Assembly: GCF_030371585.1 (NCBI RefSeq)
Contig: NZ_JAUDCE010000006.1
Reading direction: 5' to 3' (one strand)
DNA: 64,000 bases
Source: Megamonas hypermegale_A
Lineage (GTDB): Bacteria; Bacillota; Negativicutes; Selenomonadales; Selenomonadaceae
Part shown: positions 33,100-42,255 of the stretch, piece by piece
How positions within the stretch are numbered: the stretch's first letter is position 1
Layout of the letters: the number at the start of each line of letters is the position of its first letter
Made by a program: the position numbers and the translations under genes
The notes under the pieces: model-generated
The model's input: the letters and a program-made list of their open reading frames with translations, nothing else
Databases searched by the model: none
What the model was told of the DNA's origin: nothing

Positions 33100-34752
33100 A
33101 TGAGAAGCGATTTAGTAAAAAAAGGACCGACGCGCTCGGCACATCGTACACTGTTCAGTGCAATGGGCTACAGTGCGGAGGACTTGAAAAAACCTCTCGT
33201 AGGTATAGTAAATTCATTTAATGAAATCATTCCGGGTCATATCCACCTGAGAACGATTGCGGAAGCTGCCAAAATCGGCGTAGCATCGGCCGGCGGCACA
33301 CCGATAGAATTTCCGGCAATCGGCGTCTGCGACGGTATCGCCATGGGTCATCCGGGCATGAAATTTTCGCTTGCCAGCCGTGAACTGATTGCCGACTCGA
33401 TTGAAGCTGTAGCAACGGCTCATGCTTTTGACGGGCTTGTGCTCATTCCGAACTGCGATAAAATCGTGCCGGGTATGCTCATGGCAGCAGCACGTCTCAA
33501 CATTCCGTGCATCGTAGTCAGCGGCGGTCCAATGCTTGCCGGAAATCATAAAGGCAGAGTGGTCGACCTCAGCACGACTTTTGAAGCTGCCGGTAAATTC
33601 GTGGCAGGTAAAATGACGGAAGATGAATTGCATGATTTGGAAGCACATGCCTGCCCGGGCTGCGGCTCCTGCTCCGGTCTGTTCACGGCCAATTCCATGA
33701 ACTCCTTAACAGAAGTTCTCGGCATGGGTCTGCCGGGCAACGGTACAATTCCGGCTGCTTATATCGGCGCACGTGTGGCACTGGCGAAAAAAGCGGGCCG
33801 CACAATCATGGATTTGATTGCCAAAGACATCAAACCGCGTGATATTTTGACGAAAGAAGCATTTGAAAATGCCATTACTGTGGACATGGGTATCGGCGGT
33901 TCTTCCAATACGGTGCTTCATTTGACGGCTATTGCGCATGAAGCGGGAATTTCCCTGCCGGCGCAGCTGTTTGACGAAATCAGCGCCAAAACGCCGTATA
34001 TCACGAAACTGAGCCCGGCGGGAATGCACCATATGCAGGATTTGGACGAAGCCGGCGGCATCAGTGCTGTAATGCACGAATTGAGCAGAAAAAATCTCAT
34101 TCATCTCGATGCACTCACTGTAACGGGAACTATCGGCGACAGAATTAAAGATGCACAAATCCTGCGTCCGGATGTAATCAGAACAGTGGACAATCCGTAC
34201 CGCAAAACGGGCGGTATCGCCATCTTAAAAGGCAATCTGTGTCCAGATAATGCCGTTGTCAAAGAAAGCGCCGTACAGGAAGATATGCTCGCCTACAAAG
34301 GAACGGCAAAATGCTTCAACTCGGAAGAAGAAGCGATTGAAGCCATCACCGGCGGCAAAATCAAAGACGGCGACGTTGTCGTAATCCGTTATGAAGGACC
34401 GAAAGGCGGCCCTGGCATGCGCGAAATGCTCAATCCGACAGCCGTTATCGCCGGCATGGGACTGAAAGTAGCGCTCATCACGGACGGCCGTTTCTCCGGC
34501 GCAACGCGCGGCGCATGTATCGGTCACGTTTCACCGGAAGCAATGGCAGGCGGACCGATTGCCTACGTTGAAGACGGCGATATCATCGATATCGACATTC
34601 CGGCGCGTAAACTGAACGTGCTCATCAGCGATGAGGAAATGGCAAAACGCAAAGCGGCATGGGTAAGACCGGAGCCGAAAGTAAAAACGGGCTATCTCTC
34701 CCGCTATGCAAAACTCACGACTTCCGCCAATACGGGTGCCGTACTGGAGTAA
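33100..34752 (+). CDS. ilvD: dihydroxy-acid dehydratase
   Basis: 550 aa, full length. It converts 2,3-dihydroxy-isovalerate or -methylvalerate to the 2-oxo acids for valine, isoleucine and leucine. LIPNCDKIVPGML and HACPGCGSCSGLFTANSM carry the iron-sulfur cysteines; MGIGGSSNTVLHL, PTAVIAGMGLK and DGRFSGATRGACIGHVSPEA are further family motifs. GGAGG lies 8 bases before the ATG. It follows leuA after repeat B5 and overlaps closely with the kinase gene downstream, so it extends the branched-chain cluster. Confidence 0.97.
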   Translation: MRSDLVKKGPTRSAHRTLFSAMGYSAEDLKKPLVGIVNSFNEIIPGHIHLRTIAEAAKIGVASAGGTPIEFPAIGVCDGIAMGHPGMKFSLASRELIADSIEAVATAHAFDGLVLIPNCDKIVPGMLMAAARLNIPCIVVSGGPMLAGNHKGRVVDLSTTFEAAGKFVAGKMTEDELHDLEAHACPGCGSCSGLFTANSMNSLTEVLGMGLPGNGTIPAAYIGARVALAKKAGRTIMDLIAKDIKPRDILTKEAFENAITVDMGIGGSSNTVLHLTAIAHEAGISLPAQLFDEISAKTPYITKLSPAGMHHMQDLDEAGGISAVMHELSRKNLIHLDALTVTGTIGDRIKDAQILRPDVIRTVDNPYRKTGGIAILKGNLCPDNAVVKESAVQEDMLAYKGTAKCFNSEEEAIEAITGGKIKDGDVVVIRYEGPKGGPGMREMLNPTAVIAGMGLKVALITDGRFSGATRGACIGHVSPEAMAGGPIAYVEDGDIIDIDIPARKLNVLISDEEMAKRKAAWVRPEPKVKTGYLSRYAKLTTSANTGAVLE

Positions 34753-35583
34753 ATGACAGTGAACAGACAGAAACGTATTGCGCTTATCAATGATATAACG
34801 GGTTTCGGCCGCTGTTCTGTCACGGTGCAGCTGCCTCTGATATCGGCTCTGAAAGTTCAGGCATGTCCGCTTCCTACGGCGATACTGTCCGCTCATACGG
34901 GTTTTCCCGTTTATTACATGGACGATTATACGCGCCATATGCAGGAATACATGGATAATTGGCAGCAGCTTAAGCTGGAATTCGACGGGATAGTCAGCGG
35001 TTTTCTCGGCTCTAAAGAGCAAATCGGTCTTGTGCTGGAATTTGCTCAGCGCTTTAAGCGGGAAGATACGCTGTTTGTCGTTGACCCGGTGATGGGCGAT
35101 GGCGGCAGGCTGTATTCTTCCTATGATGATGCGCTCTGCCGGGAAATGCGCCGATTAATCCCGGCGGCCGATGTAATAACGCCGAATTTGACGGAGGTAT
35201 GCCAGCTTTTGGATTTGACTTATCCGGAAAAAATGCCGAGCCTTGCAGAGTTGGATAAAATGGCAGGCGCTTTAAATGCGCAAGGGCCGAAGCAAATCGT
35301 CATTACCGGTCTGGTGGACGGAGATACCGTTTATAATTATATTTACCAGCAAGGAAAAAATTCCTATCTGCAGGCAAATGAGCGCGTACCGGAAGAACAC
35401 TCCGGCACGGGCGACGCTTTCGTGGCCATAGTGGCGGCGTGCCTGGTGAAAGGTGAAGAGCTGACGACGGCCGTACACAAGGCGGCGGATTTTGTCGGTA
35501 AGGCAATGCGTTATACAAACTCATTGCAGGTTCCGTGGAATTACGGATTGTGTTTTGAAGAATATCTGACGGAGTTGAAATAA
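34753..35583 (+). CDS. pyridoxal/pyridoxamine kinase (PdxK/PdxY family)
   Basis: 276 aa ribokinase-fold kinase. INDITGFGRCSVTVQLPLIS at the N-terminus, VVDPVMGDGGRLYSSYD, DVITPNLTEVCQLLDLTY and the anion-hole motif HSGTGDAFVAIVAACL are typical of kinases that phosphorylate pyridoxal, pyridoxine or pyridoxamine. The ATG follows the ilvD stop with no gap (TAAATG), and GGAG lies in the last ilvD codons, so translation is coupled to ilvD. The link makes sense if PLP supply supports the transaminases of branched-chain synthesis; that is inference. Confidence 0.9.
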   Translation: MTVNRQKRIALINDITGFGRCSVTVQLPLISALKVQACPLPTAILSAHTGFPVYYMDDYTRHMQEYMDNWQQLKLEFDGIVSGFLGSKEQIGLVLEFAQRFKREDTLFVVDPVMGDGGRLYSSYDDALCREMRRLIPAADVITPNLTEVCQLLDLTYPEKMPSLAELDKMAGALNAQGPKQIVITGLVDGDTVYNYIYQQGKNSYLQANERVPEEHSGTGDAFVAIVAACLVKGEELTTAVHKAADFVGKAMRYTNSLQVPWNYGLCFEEYLTELK

Positions 35584-35584
35584 A

Positions 35585-35626
35585 GAAAAGCTATTGTACC
35601 GGCAATTTCGGTGCAATAGCTTTTTT
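35585..35626 (+). terminator. intrinsic terminator of the ilvD-kinase unit
   Basis: AAAAGCTATTG and CAATAGCTTTTTT pair around TACCGGCAATTTCGGTG, followed by T residues. Confidence 0.85.
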
Positions 35627-35715
35627 GCTGGAATAGAGCAATTTTTGTAAAATAGTGGGCATTTTTGCATGTTGAATTTTCCAGATTAAACGACTATAAT
35701 TTTCCTTATATAAAT

Positions 35716-35842
35716 TTGTTATGCAAATAAAATATTCAATCTGCAACCAGCAGTATAATAGTTTATATTTGCCCGATGTTGTCACTTAACCTCACTAAAT
35801 ATAAACTATTGTGCTGCTTTAAGAAATCAACCGGTATAACAG
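35716..35842 (+). repeat. family B palindromic intergenic repeat, copy B6
   Basis: About 127 bp. Inner arms CAGTATAATAGTTTATATT and AATATAAACTATTGTGCTG. The outer ends have drifted (TTGTTAT / CCGGTATAACAG). Centre GTCACTTAACCTCACT. It lies immediately before the radical SAM gene. Confidence 0.84.
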
Positions 35843-35878
35843 ATTTATATAATTATATTGACAGAGAGAAGGATAATA

Positions 35879-36526
35879 ATGATTTTATATACTCTGCACG
35901 AAAATGGTTATATTGATTTTGCCGAAAAGATAAAAATGTATCCGACGGAAAAATTCAATATGTATGTGAATATAACGAATAGATGCAACTGCAACTGTAC
36001 GTTCTGCCTGCGTCATTTGAAGGAAGACCATAAACTGTGGCTCAAAGGCGGCGAACCTTCGGTGGAAGAAATCGAGCAGGCGTTCTTAAATGCGCCGATG
36101 GAAAACGTGCAGGAAATCGTCTTTTGTGGTTTCGGCGAACCAACAATCCGTCTTGACGATTTAATCACGATACTGAAATTCATAAGAGAAAAATATCCGC
36201 AGCTTAAAATACGCATGAATACGAACGGGCTCAGCGATTTGGAATACAGAAAACCGACGGCGCCGCTGTTTGAAGGACTGCTCGATACGATTTCCATCAG
36301 TCTGAATGAATCGACGGCGCAGAAATATCTGGATGTTACACGCAGCCGTTTCGGTCTGAAATCGTATGAAGCAATGCTTGAATTTGCCAGTCAATGCAAA
36401 AATTATATTCCGCATGTTGTTGTAACAGTCGTGGAAGTAATCGGAGAGGCAGAAATTGAAGCATGCAGAAAAGTTTGTGAAAAATATAATTTAAATCTGC
36501 GTATCCGCCGCTATGAAAGTAATTGA
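35879..36526 (+). CDS. radical SAM protein (TatD-associated type)
   Basis: 215 aa. The iron-sulfur motif is CNCNCTFC (CxxxCxxC) in VNITNRCNCNCTFCLRHLKE; FCGFGEPTIR is the SAM-binding GE motif; and SISLNESTAQKYLDVTRSRF lies near the end. The MYVNITNRC start and short length match the family annotated as TatD-linked radical SAM protein, but no tatD gene is adjacent here. The ATG at 35879 is chosen for GAGAAGGA just upstream. Reaction unknown. It is followed by alr after about 50 bases. Confidence 0.82.
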   Translation: MILYTLHENGYIDFAEKIKMYPTEKFNMYVNITNRCNCNCTFCLRHLKEDHKLWLKGGEPSVEEIEQAFLNAPMENVQEIVFCGFGEPTIRLDDLITILKFIREKYPQLKIRMNTNGLSDLEYRKPTAPLFEGLLDTISISLNESTAQKYLDVTRSRFGLKSYEAMLEFASQCKNYIPHVVVTVVEVIGEAEIEACRKVCEKYNLNLRIRRYESN

Positions 36527-36579
36527 TGATTGATGATTAGAAGAAAAACGAAGGAAGCGAAATTATTGTGGAGTTTGGG

Positions 36580-37761
36580 ATGACGAAATTATTATGGACT
36601 GAAATAGATTTAGATGTAATAGCCGAAAATATGCAGATTATCCGCCGCCTGAGCCAATCAAAAGAAATCGCAGCGGTGGTAAAAGCGGATGCTTACGGGC
36701 ACGGCTCAGTGGCGCTGGCGCAGACGCTGCTGGACAACGGAGCCGACCGCTTCGCCGTGGCGCGTCTTGATGAAGCGATAGAACTTCGCCATCACGGCAT
36801 CACCGCGCCTATTTTCATTCTCGGCTACACCGACCCGAAGCGTGCCGACGAAGCCATAGCGTACAATGTAGATGTCTGCATGTACAATTATGATGAAGCG
36901 AAGATTTTTTCGGCAGAAGCCGTAAAACAAAACAGCAAAGCTGTTTTCCATATCGCCATTGATACGGGCATGGAACGCATCGGCTATAAACCGGACAGCG
37001 CCAGTGTGGCTGAGATTGTGAAAATCAGCAAGCTGCCGAACGTTGTTTTAGAGGGGATTTTTACTCATTTCTGTCTGGCCGACTGCGCAGACAAGACTTT
37101 CACGCATAAACAGTATGCAAGATTTAAATGGGTCTGCGACGAACTTGCCAAACAGAATGTAAAAATAAATGTACATCACTGTGCCAACAGCGCCGCCATT
37201 ATCGACCTGCCGCAGTACCATTACGATATGGTGCGCGCAGGCGTGATTATGTACGGCATGGCGCCGTCGGATGAAGTGGATATCGCGCATACGGGACTGA
37301 AACCGGCGATGAGTTTTAAATGTGAAGTTACTTTCGTAAAAACGGTCAGCGCAGGTGACGGCATAGGCTACGGTCATAAATATATTGCCGACAGCCAAAG
37401 AGTCATTGCAACCATTCCTGTCGGCTATGCCGACGGCTATACCCGCCTTCTGTCCGGCAAAGCGGAAGTTCTCATTCACGGCAAGAGAGCCAAAGTGGTC
37501 GGCAATATCTGTATGGACCAGTGTATGGTTGATGTTACGGATATACCGGATGTAAAGGTAGGCGATGAAGTGGTGGTATTCGGCAGACAGGGCGAAGAAT
37601 GTATCCTGGCTGACGAACTGGCCGACAAACTGGGCACTATCAACTATGAAATTACCTGCATGATATCGCGCCGTGTCCCTAGATTTTATATAAAAGACCA
37701 TAAACGGGTATTTTATAAATCGTATCTGAGCGATTTGGCACTTAGCATGTACAATCTTTGA
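36580..37761 (+). CDS. alr: alanine racemase
   Basis: 393 aa PLP enzyme that supplies D-alanine for peptidoglycan. The PLP lysine is K35 in AAVVKADAYGHG. HIAIDTGMERIGYK, GIFTHFCLADCADK, the catalytic Tyr in GIGYGHKYIAD, and VGNICMDQCMVDVTD are family motifs. MTKLLWTEIDLDVIAENM is the normal N-terminus, with GGAG 6 bases before the ATG at 36580; a GTG at 36568 behind AAGGAAG is a possible alternative. It sits with the D-Ala carboxypeptidase elsewhere in the window as part of wall metabolism, but is not clustered with it. Confidence 0.96.
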   Translation: MTKLLWTEIDLDVIAENMQIIRRLSQSKEIAAVVKADAYGHGSVALAQTLLDNGADRFAVARLDEAIELRHHGITAPIFILGYTDPKRADEAIAYNVDVCMYNYDEAKIFSAEAVKQNSKAVFHIAIDTGMERIGYKPDSASVAEIVKISKLPNVVLEGIFTHFCLADCADKTFTHKQYARFKWVCDELAKQNVKINVHHCANSAAIIDLPQYHYDMVRAGVIMYGMAPSDEVDIAHTGLKPAMSFKCEVTFVKTVSAGDGIGYGHKYIADSQRVIATIPVGYADGYTRLLSGKAEVLIHGKRAKVVGNICMDQCMVDVTDIPDVKVGDEVVVFGRQGEECILADELADKLGTINYEITCMISRRVPRFYIKDHKRVFYKSYLSDLALSMYNL

Positions 37762-37797
37762 TTTTATTTTTAGTTTTTTAGAAAGAGAGGGGTTTTC

Positions 37798-39084
37798 TTG
37801 GAAACTGCTGCTTACATAGCTATAGCTATTTTCGTAGTAGCCTATATGCTGATTATTTCGGAAAAAATACATCGTACTATCGTCGGCCTGTCCGGTGCGA
37901 TGCTGATGATTTTACTGGGAATTTTAAATCAGGAACAGGCGATAAGCCATGTCGATTTCAATACAATCGGACTTCTGGTCGGCATGATGATAATCGTCAA
38001 TATTACGAGTGAAACGGGGCTGTTCAACTACCTTGCCATCTGGTCGGCAAAAAAAGTTAAAGCCAATCCCGTTAAACTCTTAATTGTTTTATCCGCATTG
38101 ACGGCGTTCTGCTCGGCTTTTCTGGACAACGTAACGACGGTGCTTCTGACCGTTCCGGTAACGTTCAGTATCACCTCGCAGCTCAAAGTACCGGTGCAGC
38201 CGTTTCTGATTGCACAGATTATGGCTTCCAATATCGGCGGTACGGCGACGCTTATCGGCGACCCGCCGAATATCATGATTGGCAGTGCCGTGCCGGAAAT
38301 GGATTTCATGGCGTTTCTGACAAACTTGGGCGATATCTGCGTCGTTATTTTTGCCGTAACGATAGCTGTTATGGTAGGTATCTATCATAAACAGCTCAAA
38401 ACAAAACCGGAACTTCAGGCGCAGGTAATGACGATGGATGAACGCAAAGAACTGAAAGATACGAAGCTCCTGAAAAAATGCCTGTTCGTGCTTGCCATTA
38501 CGATTATTACGTTCGTATTCCATTCGCAGCTCGGTCTCGAATCGGCTACTGTTGCATTAAGCGGTGCCTCGCTGCTCATGCTCATAACAATCAGTACGCG
38601 TGAAACGGCTATCGTGAATATCCTGAGCAAACTGGAATGGCTGGCTATCTTCTTCTTCGTCGGTTTGTTCATTCTCGTCGGCGGCCTGGTGGAAACGGGC
38701 GTTATCAAAGCGATGGCGGCAGAAGCCGTTAAACTTACGGAAGGAGACGTAACAACGACAACCATGCTCATATTGTGGCTCAGTGCGATTGCTTCCGCAT
38801 TTATTGACAACATTCCGTTTGTTGCAACGTTAATTCCGATGATTAAGGAAATGGGCGCCATGGGCATGACGAACCTCGAACCGCTCTGGTGGGCTCTATC
38901 GCTCGGTGCATGTCTAGGCGGCAACGGTACGCTTATCGGAGCCAGCGCCAACGTTGTCGTTGCCGGTATGGCCAGCGCTCACGGCGTAAAGCTGACGTTT
39001 ATGGATTACCTGAAGATTGCCTTCCCGCTCATGATACTGTCCATAATTATCTCCAGCGTATATATTTATGTACGATACTTATAA
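37798..39084 (+). CDS. ArsB/NhaD-type ion transporter (SLC13-like permease)
   Basis: 428 aa with about twelve membrane helices in two repeated halves. LLVGMMIIVNITSETGLFNY, then AFLDNVTTVLLTVPVTFSIT and NIGGTATLIGDPPNIMIGSA in the first half; AFIDNIPFVATLIPMIKEMG and LGGNGTLIGASANVVVAGMA in the second. The paired DN and GG.TLIG motifs mark the ion-transporter superfamily that includes ArsB, NhaD and citrate/dicarboxylate carriers. The substrate is not decided by sequence; Na+/H+ exchange or an anion are both possible. It begins at TTG (37798) behind AGAGAGGGG. Confidence 0.85.
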   Translation: METAAYIAIAIFVVAYMLIISEKIHRTIVGLSGAMLMILLGILNQEQAISHVDFNTIGLLVGMMIIVNITSETGLFNYLAIWSAKKVKANPVKLLIVLSALTAFCSAFLDNVTTVLLTVPVTFSITSQLKVPVQPFLIAQIMASNIGGTATLIGDPPNIMIGSAVPEMDFMAFLTNLGDICVVIFAVTIAVMVGIYHKQLKTKPELQAQVMTMDERKELKDTKLLKKCLFVLAITIITFVFHSQLGLESATVALSGASLLMLITISTRETAIVNILSKLEWLAIFFFVGLFILVGGLVETGVIKAMAAEAVKLTEGDVTTTTMLILWLSAIASAFIDNIPFVATLIPMIKEMGAMGMTNLEPLWWALSLGACLGGNGTLIGASANVVVAGMASAHGVKLTFMDYLKIAFPLMILSIIISSVYIYVRYL

Positions 39085-39119
39085 GAAAAAAAGCTAGATG
39101 AATTTCATCTAGCTTTTTT
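39085..39119. terminator. bidirectional intrinsic terminator
   Basis: AAAAAGCTAGATGAA and TTCATCTAGCTTTTTT with T runs on both strands, between convergent genes. Confidence 0.88.
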
Positions 39120-39124
39120 CTTTA

Positions 39125-39946
39125 TCAAGCTGGGGAGTCTTGAGATACTTTATTCTGCATTTCAGTTTTAAAAATGTTGAAAATCTCTTCTAAGCGTTCA
39201 ACGGAAATGCCCGTGCCGTCAGCAAATTGTTGCAGACGCTGCTGGTCCGTCATATTCTTATATTGATTTAACAGTTCGTCGCGCTGCGTCTTATCCATCT
39301 GTCTGAATTTGTCATGACCGGATTGGACGAAATCACTGATACTGTCGACTTCCTGCTGGGAAATTTTGCCATCCTGTATCAGTTGATTGGTAAAGTCGCG
39401 CAGTCTTTGGTCGAGATTGTCTTTGGCAGGTCTCGGCGGTTTTACGTGTCTAGGCGGCAGCGGACGGAGTATTTCCTTCAGTGTATCTACCGGAATGGTT
39501 GTGCTTTCGGAAATATCCTGGAAATTAGCACGCAGGGATAAATCATCACGGTTTTCGCGGCGGTATTTAAACGTATCGCGCCGTTCCAATTTACGCATTT
39601 CGTCGAAAGCGTTCTGCTGATTTTTATAGAAGGAAATCATTTTTCTTTTCAGCTTGTCTGCCTGAGTGGCGGATATTTTATTATTATCGAGAGCTTTATC
39701 TATTTCTGCAAAATTAGCGGCTGCCTGATGGCGGGTAGTCGTGTACATCCAGGAGTATTTCTGCTGGAACTGTTCGTTGTATTCCCTGAATTTATCGAAA
39801 TTCATAGGCGGAGGCATCATCTGCTGGTGCGGCGGAGGCGGCATCTGCCTGTCATTCGGTGCGGCGAATGCAGTGCTGCCGAGAATTAAAGTAGTACAGC
39901 CGACGAGCAGAGCCGCAGACAGTTTTTTCGTCAATGACTTTTTCAT
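39125..39946 (-). CDS. secreted helical protein with Pro-rich linkers, family uncertain
   Basis: 273 aa. A signal peptide (residues 1-28, MKKSLTKKLSAALLVGCTTL through STAFA) is followed by a Met/Pro/Gln-rich stretch (QMPPPPHQQMMPPP) and then mostly charged helices. Two segments have the same design, LDNNKISATQADKLKRKMIS and LIQDGKISQQEVDSISDFVQ, and resemble the short helical unit of DUF2680 proteins. A Pro-rich spacer (RPLPPRHVKPPRPAK) separates them. The start at 39946 has AAAGGATG upstream; the frame extends four codons further without a site. Probably a periplasmic envelope protein; role unknown. Confidence 0.78.
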   Translation of the reverse strand: MKKSLTKKLSAALLVGCTTLILGSTAFAAPNDRQMPPPPHQQMMPPPMNFDKFREYNEQFQQKYSWMYTTTRHQAAANFAEIDKALDNNKISATQADKLKRKMISFYKNQQNAFDEMRKLERRDTFKYRRENRDDLSLRANFQDISESTTIPVDTLKEILRPLPPRHVKPPRPAKDNLDQRLRDFTNQLIQDGKISQQEVDSISDFVQSGHDKFRQMDKTQRDELLNQYKNMTDQQRLQQFADGTGISVERLEEIFNIFKTEMQNKVSQDSPA

Positions 39947-40043
39947 ATAGATACACATCCTTTCGGTGTATGTTATTGCCTTTATATTATTAGCATAGCA
40001 CGCAAAAAATAGAGTAAAATTAAAAACAGATTAAAATTGTATT

Positions 40044-40084
40044 AAAAAACTCCTTAAAATCTAACTAACCGATTTTAAGGAGTT
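40044..40084 (-). terminator. intrinsic terminator of the two usp genes
   Basis: 14-bp perfect stem AACTCCTTAAAATC/GATTTTAAGGAGTT followed by T residues on the complement. Confidence 0.9.
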
Positions 40085-40092
40085 CATTTGCA

Positions 40093-40515
40093 TTATTTTA
40101 CAACGAGCGCAGGACACGGTGCATGTTCAACAACATACTGACTTACCGAGCCGAGCAGCACGCCTTTTACAAGGCCGAGACCGCGGCTGCCGATTACAAC
40201 GAGGTCAGCTTTGATTTCATCGGCAAAATCAGTAATGGTAACAGAAGGAGAACCCGTTTCGGAAGTTGTAACAACATTGATTTTTTCTGGTACTTTGCTG
40301 GCTGCTTTTTCCAATATTTCATTACCGGCTTTATTTACGGCTTCCAGTATAGCATCGGAAAGGCAGGCATTGATTGCCAGCTGGTTGATGTTTGCTACAT
40401 AAAGGATGTGAATTTCACTACCGTAAATTTCAGCAATGGAGATTGCTTCGTCAATAGCTCTGTCAGCAGTTTCAGAACCGTCTACTGGAACTAAAATACG
40501 TTTAATATCTGTCAT
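40093..40515 (-). CDS. universal stress protein (UspA family)
   Basis: 140 aa. Starts MTDIKRILVPVDGSETADRA. The ATP-binding signature G-x2-G-x9-G-[ST] is intact in GSRGLGLVKGVLLGS, followed by VSQYVVEHAPCPALVVK, as in nucleotide-binding Usp proteins. It lies 18 bases after a second usp gene on the same strand; the pair shares a terminator. Role in stress survival is presumed from the family. Confidence 0.93.
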   Translation of the reverse strand: MTDIKRILVPVDGSETADRAIDEAISIAEIYGSEIHILYVANINQLAINACLSDAILEAVNKAGNEILEKAASKVPEKINVVTTSETGSPSVTITDFADEIKADLVVIGSRGLGLVKGVLLGSVSQYVVEHAPCPALVVK

Positions 40516-40533
40516 AAGGAATCCCTCCAGAAT

Positions 40534-40971
40534 TTATTTTACAATTAGTACAGGGCAAATGGATTTTTCAAGAACGTAGCGACTGACACTGCCGTTTAGA
40601 ATTGTGCCGAAAAAACTCAGCTGTCTGCACCCCATAATAATGAGGTCGGCATGATATTCCCGGGCGAATTCTAAAATTTTCAGCTTGGGCTGACCGCTTA
40701 AATGATGAGTGCTTATCTGTAAATCGGCGGAAAGCTGCATGCGTGCACTGTCAAGTATACTATGGGAATAGCGGGAAACCGAGCCGGTGAACGGCGTCGA
40801 CAGCCATGAAGCGCCGTCAAAAGAGCTGTCCGTTTTTTCGTTAAAGTATGTAACCAACAATAAAGCGACTTCGGCATTGTAAATCCGCGCTAAATTATCA
40901 GCCATGCTTAAAGCGCTGAAAGCTTCTTTCGTCTCATTTACCGGCACTAATATGCGCTTAATATCCAGCAT
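40534..40971 (-). CDS. universal stress protein paralogue with altered ATP motif
   Basis: 145 aa from the ATG at 40971, behind AGGTGATGACT. MLDIKRILVPVNETKEAFSA matches the Usp start. The nucleotide motif reads GCRQLSFFGTILNGS: the second glycine of G-x2-G is replaced by Gln, so ATP binding may be weakened or lost. The closing YVLEKSICPVLIVK is normal. First gene of the usp pair; divergence from its neighbour suggests an old duplication. Confidence 0.9.
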   Translation of the reverse strand: MLDIKRILVPVNETKEAFSALSMADNLARIYNAEVALLLVTYFNEKTDSSFDGASWLSTPFTGSVSRYSHSILDSARMQLSADLQISTHHLSGQPKLKILEFAREYHADLIIMGCRQLSFFGTILNGSVSRYVLEKSICPVLIVK

Positions 40972-41125
40972 AGTCATCACCTGAATTCCTGAACGTTTAA
41001 ATATATTATTCGCTAGTATAATTTAAAATTCCTTTAAATCGTTTTTAAAAAATTTCTGGAAGAAATAAAGGATTTGAAAATTTTTTGTGAAATATATCAA
41101 TATGTATGTGTTCATTATGTATAAG

Positions 41126-41612
41126 TTCATTTTTCTTTGAAGCCAAAGAAAAATGAACCAAAAAGAAATCTTTTAACGTTTCGCTATCGCTGCACTGGGC
41201 AAGTCTTCGCAGCCTTTCTATGAATATAGTCGGTACAGTGGCTCGAAACATTTGGAATTTGGCTCGTGCCTTCCAGTTTCAGATGAGAACAAAATTGTGA
41301 GCTGTAACACGATATTTTGCTATTCATGCTAAAACTTTCATCCATGTTAGAGTATTTTCACGATAGCTTTAGCTATTAAAAAGAAGAAGATTTAGATATG
41401 GTTTTAGTTTAAATGTTTGAGCGAAGCGAGTTTTTAAACGTTATATCTAAATCTTCTTCTTTTTAAAGTGAAAATCTCTTATGGGCTACGAACTAAGGCA
41501 CTTTCTTTTTCGGCAACTTTTCTTTGTGCCAGCAAAGAAAAATTGCCCGGCACAATATGAAAATAAATTAAGAAATAAATTCTCTTAATCTTATATTGTG
41601 CCGAACGGGTAC
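41126..41612 (+). repeat. family A structured intergenic repeat, copy A3
   Basis: About 487 bp filling most of the gap between the usp genes and the HD gene. First hairpin TTCATTTTTCTTTG/CAAAGAAAAATGAA: its outer bases differ from A1 (GTAC) but still pair. The long variable stem (about 41378-41467) has arms AAAAAGAAGAAGATTTAGAT and the full complement around GAGCGAAGCGAG. Closing hairpin, then a tail hairpin ending TTATATTGTGCCG. Confidence 0.87.
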
Positions 41613-41670
41613 TTTTTCGGTTCAAGTTTTTAAACAAATAAATAAAAATTCAGTAAAGAGAGGTAAAAAA

Positions 41671-42255
41671 ATGTTTACCAAAAAAGAAGCATATGAATTA
41701 TTGAAGCAATACAATAAAGAGGAATTTCATCTGCAACATGCACGGACAGTAGCTCTTGTCATGCGTTATTTTGCTCAAAAGCTTGGTTATGAAGATGAAG
41801 CCGATTCCTGGGAAATAGCCGGTCTTTTGCATGATATCGACTTTGAGATGTATCCGGAGGAACACTGCCGCAAAGCCGAAGAGCTCTTGGCTAAAAGCGG
41901 CGCCGATGAAAAGCTCATTCATGCCGTATGCTGTCACGGCTACGGTATCTGCAGCGATATGGAGCCGACGCATATCATGGAAAAGATTTTGTTTGCAACG
42001 GATGAACTCACCGGCTTAATCGGGGCTGCTGCTCTTATGCGTCCGTCCAAATCGGTGCAGGACATGGAGCTGAAAAGTCTGAAGAAGAAGTTCAAGGACA
42101 AGCGGTTTGCCGCCGGCTGTTCGCGCGATATTATCAAGCAGGGAGCACAGATGCTGGACTGGCCTTTGGATGAACTTTTAGAGCAGACTTTGGAAGCGAT
42201 GAAGGCCGTTGAAGCTGAAATTCCGAATAAAGAATTTAACTATCTTCGCTGTTGA
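41671..42255 (+). CDS. HD-domain phosphohydrolase
   Basis: 194 aa. FHLQHARTVALVMRYFAQKL supplies the first His, LLHDIDFEMYPEEH the HD pair, and AVCCHGYGIC and LFATDELTGLIGAAAL later metal ligands, an arrangement common in small HD hydrolases acting on nucleotides or similar phosphoesters. The ATG at 41671 has AGAGAGGT upstream; the longer frame to 41596 runs into repeat A3 and is rejected. Its last 16 bases overlap the convergent tadA gene. Substrate unknown. Confidence 0.88.
   Translation: MFTKKEAYELLKQYNKEEFHLQHARTVALVMRYFAQKLGYEDEADSWEIAGLLHDIDFEMYPEEHCRKAEELLAKSGADEKLIHAVCCHGYGICSDMEPTHIMEKILFATDELTGLIGAAALMRPSKSVQDMELKSLKKKFKDKRFAAGCSRDIIKQGAQMLDWPLDELLEQTLEAMKAVEAEIPNKEFNYLRC

Noticed and set aside
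37048..37872. 274-codon open frame opposite alr
   Set aside because: Antisense to conserved alr motifs and extends into the next gene; no ribosome site.
41596..41670. Longer N-terminus for the HD-domain protein
   Set aside because: The extra 25 codons lie in the tail of repeat A3; the internal ATG at 41671 has a ribosome site.
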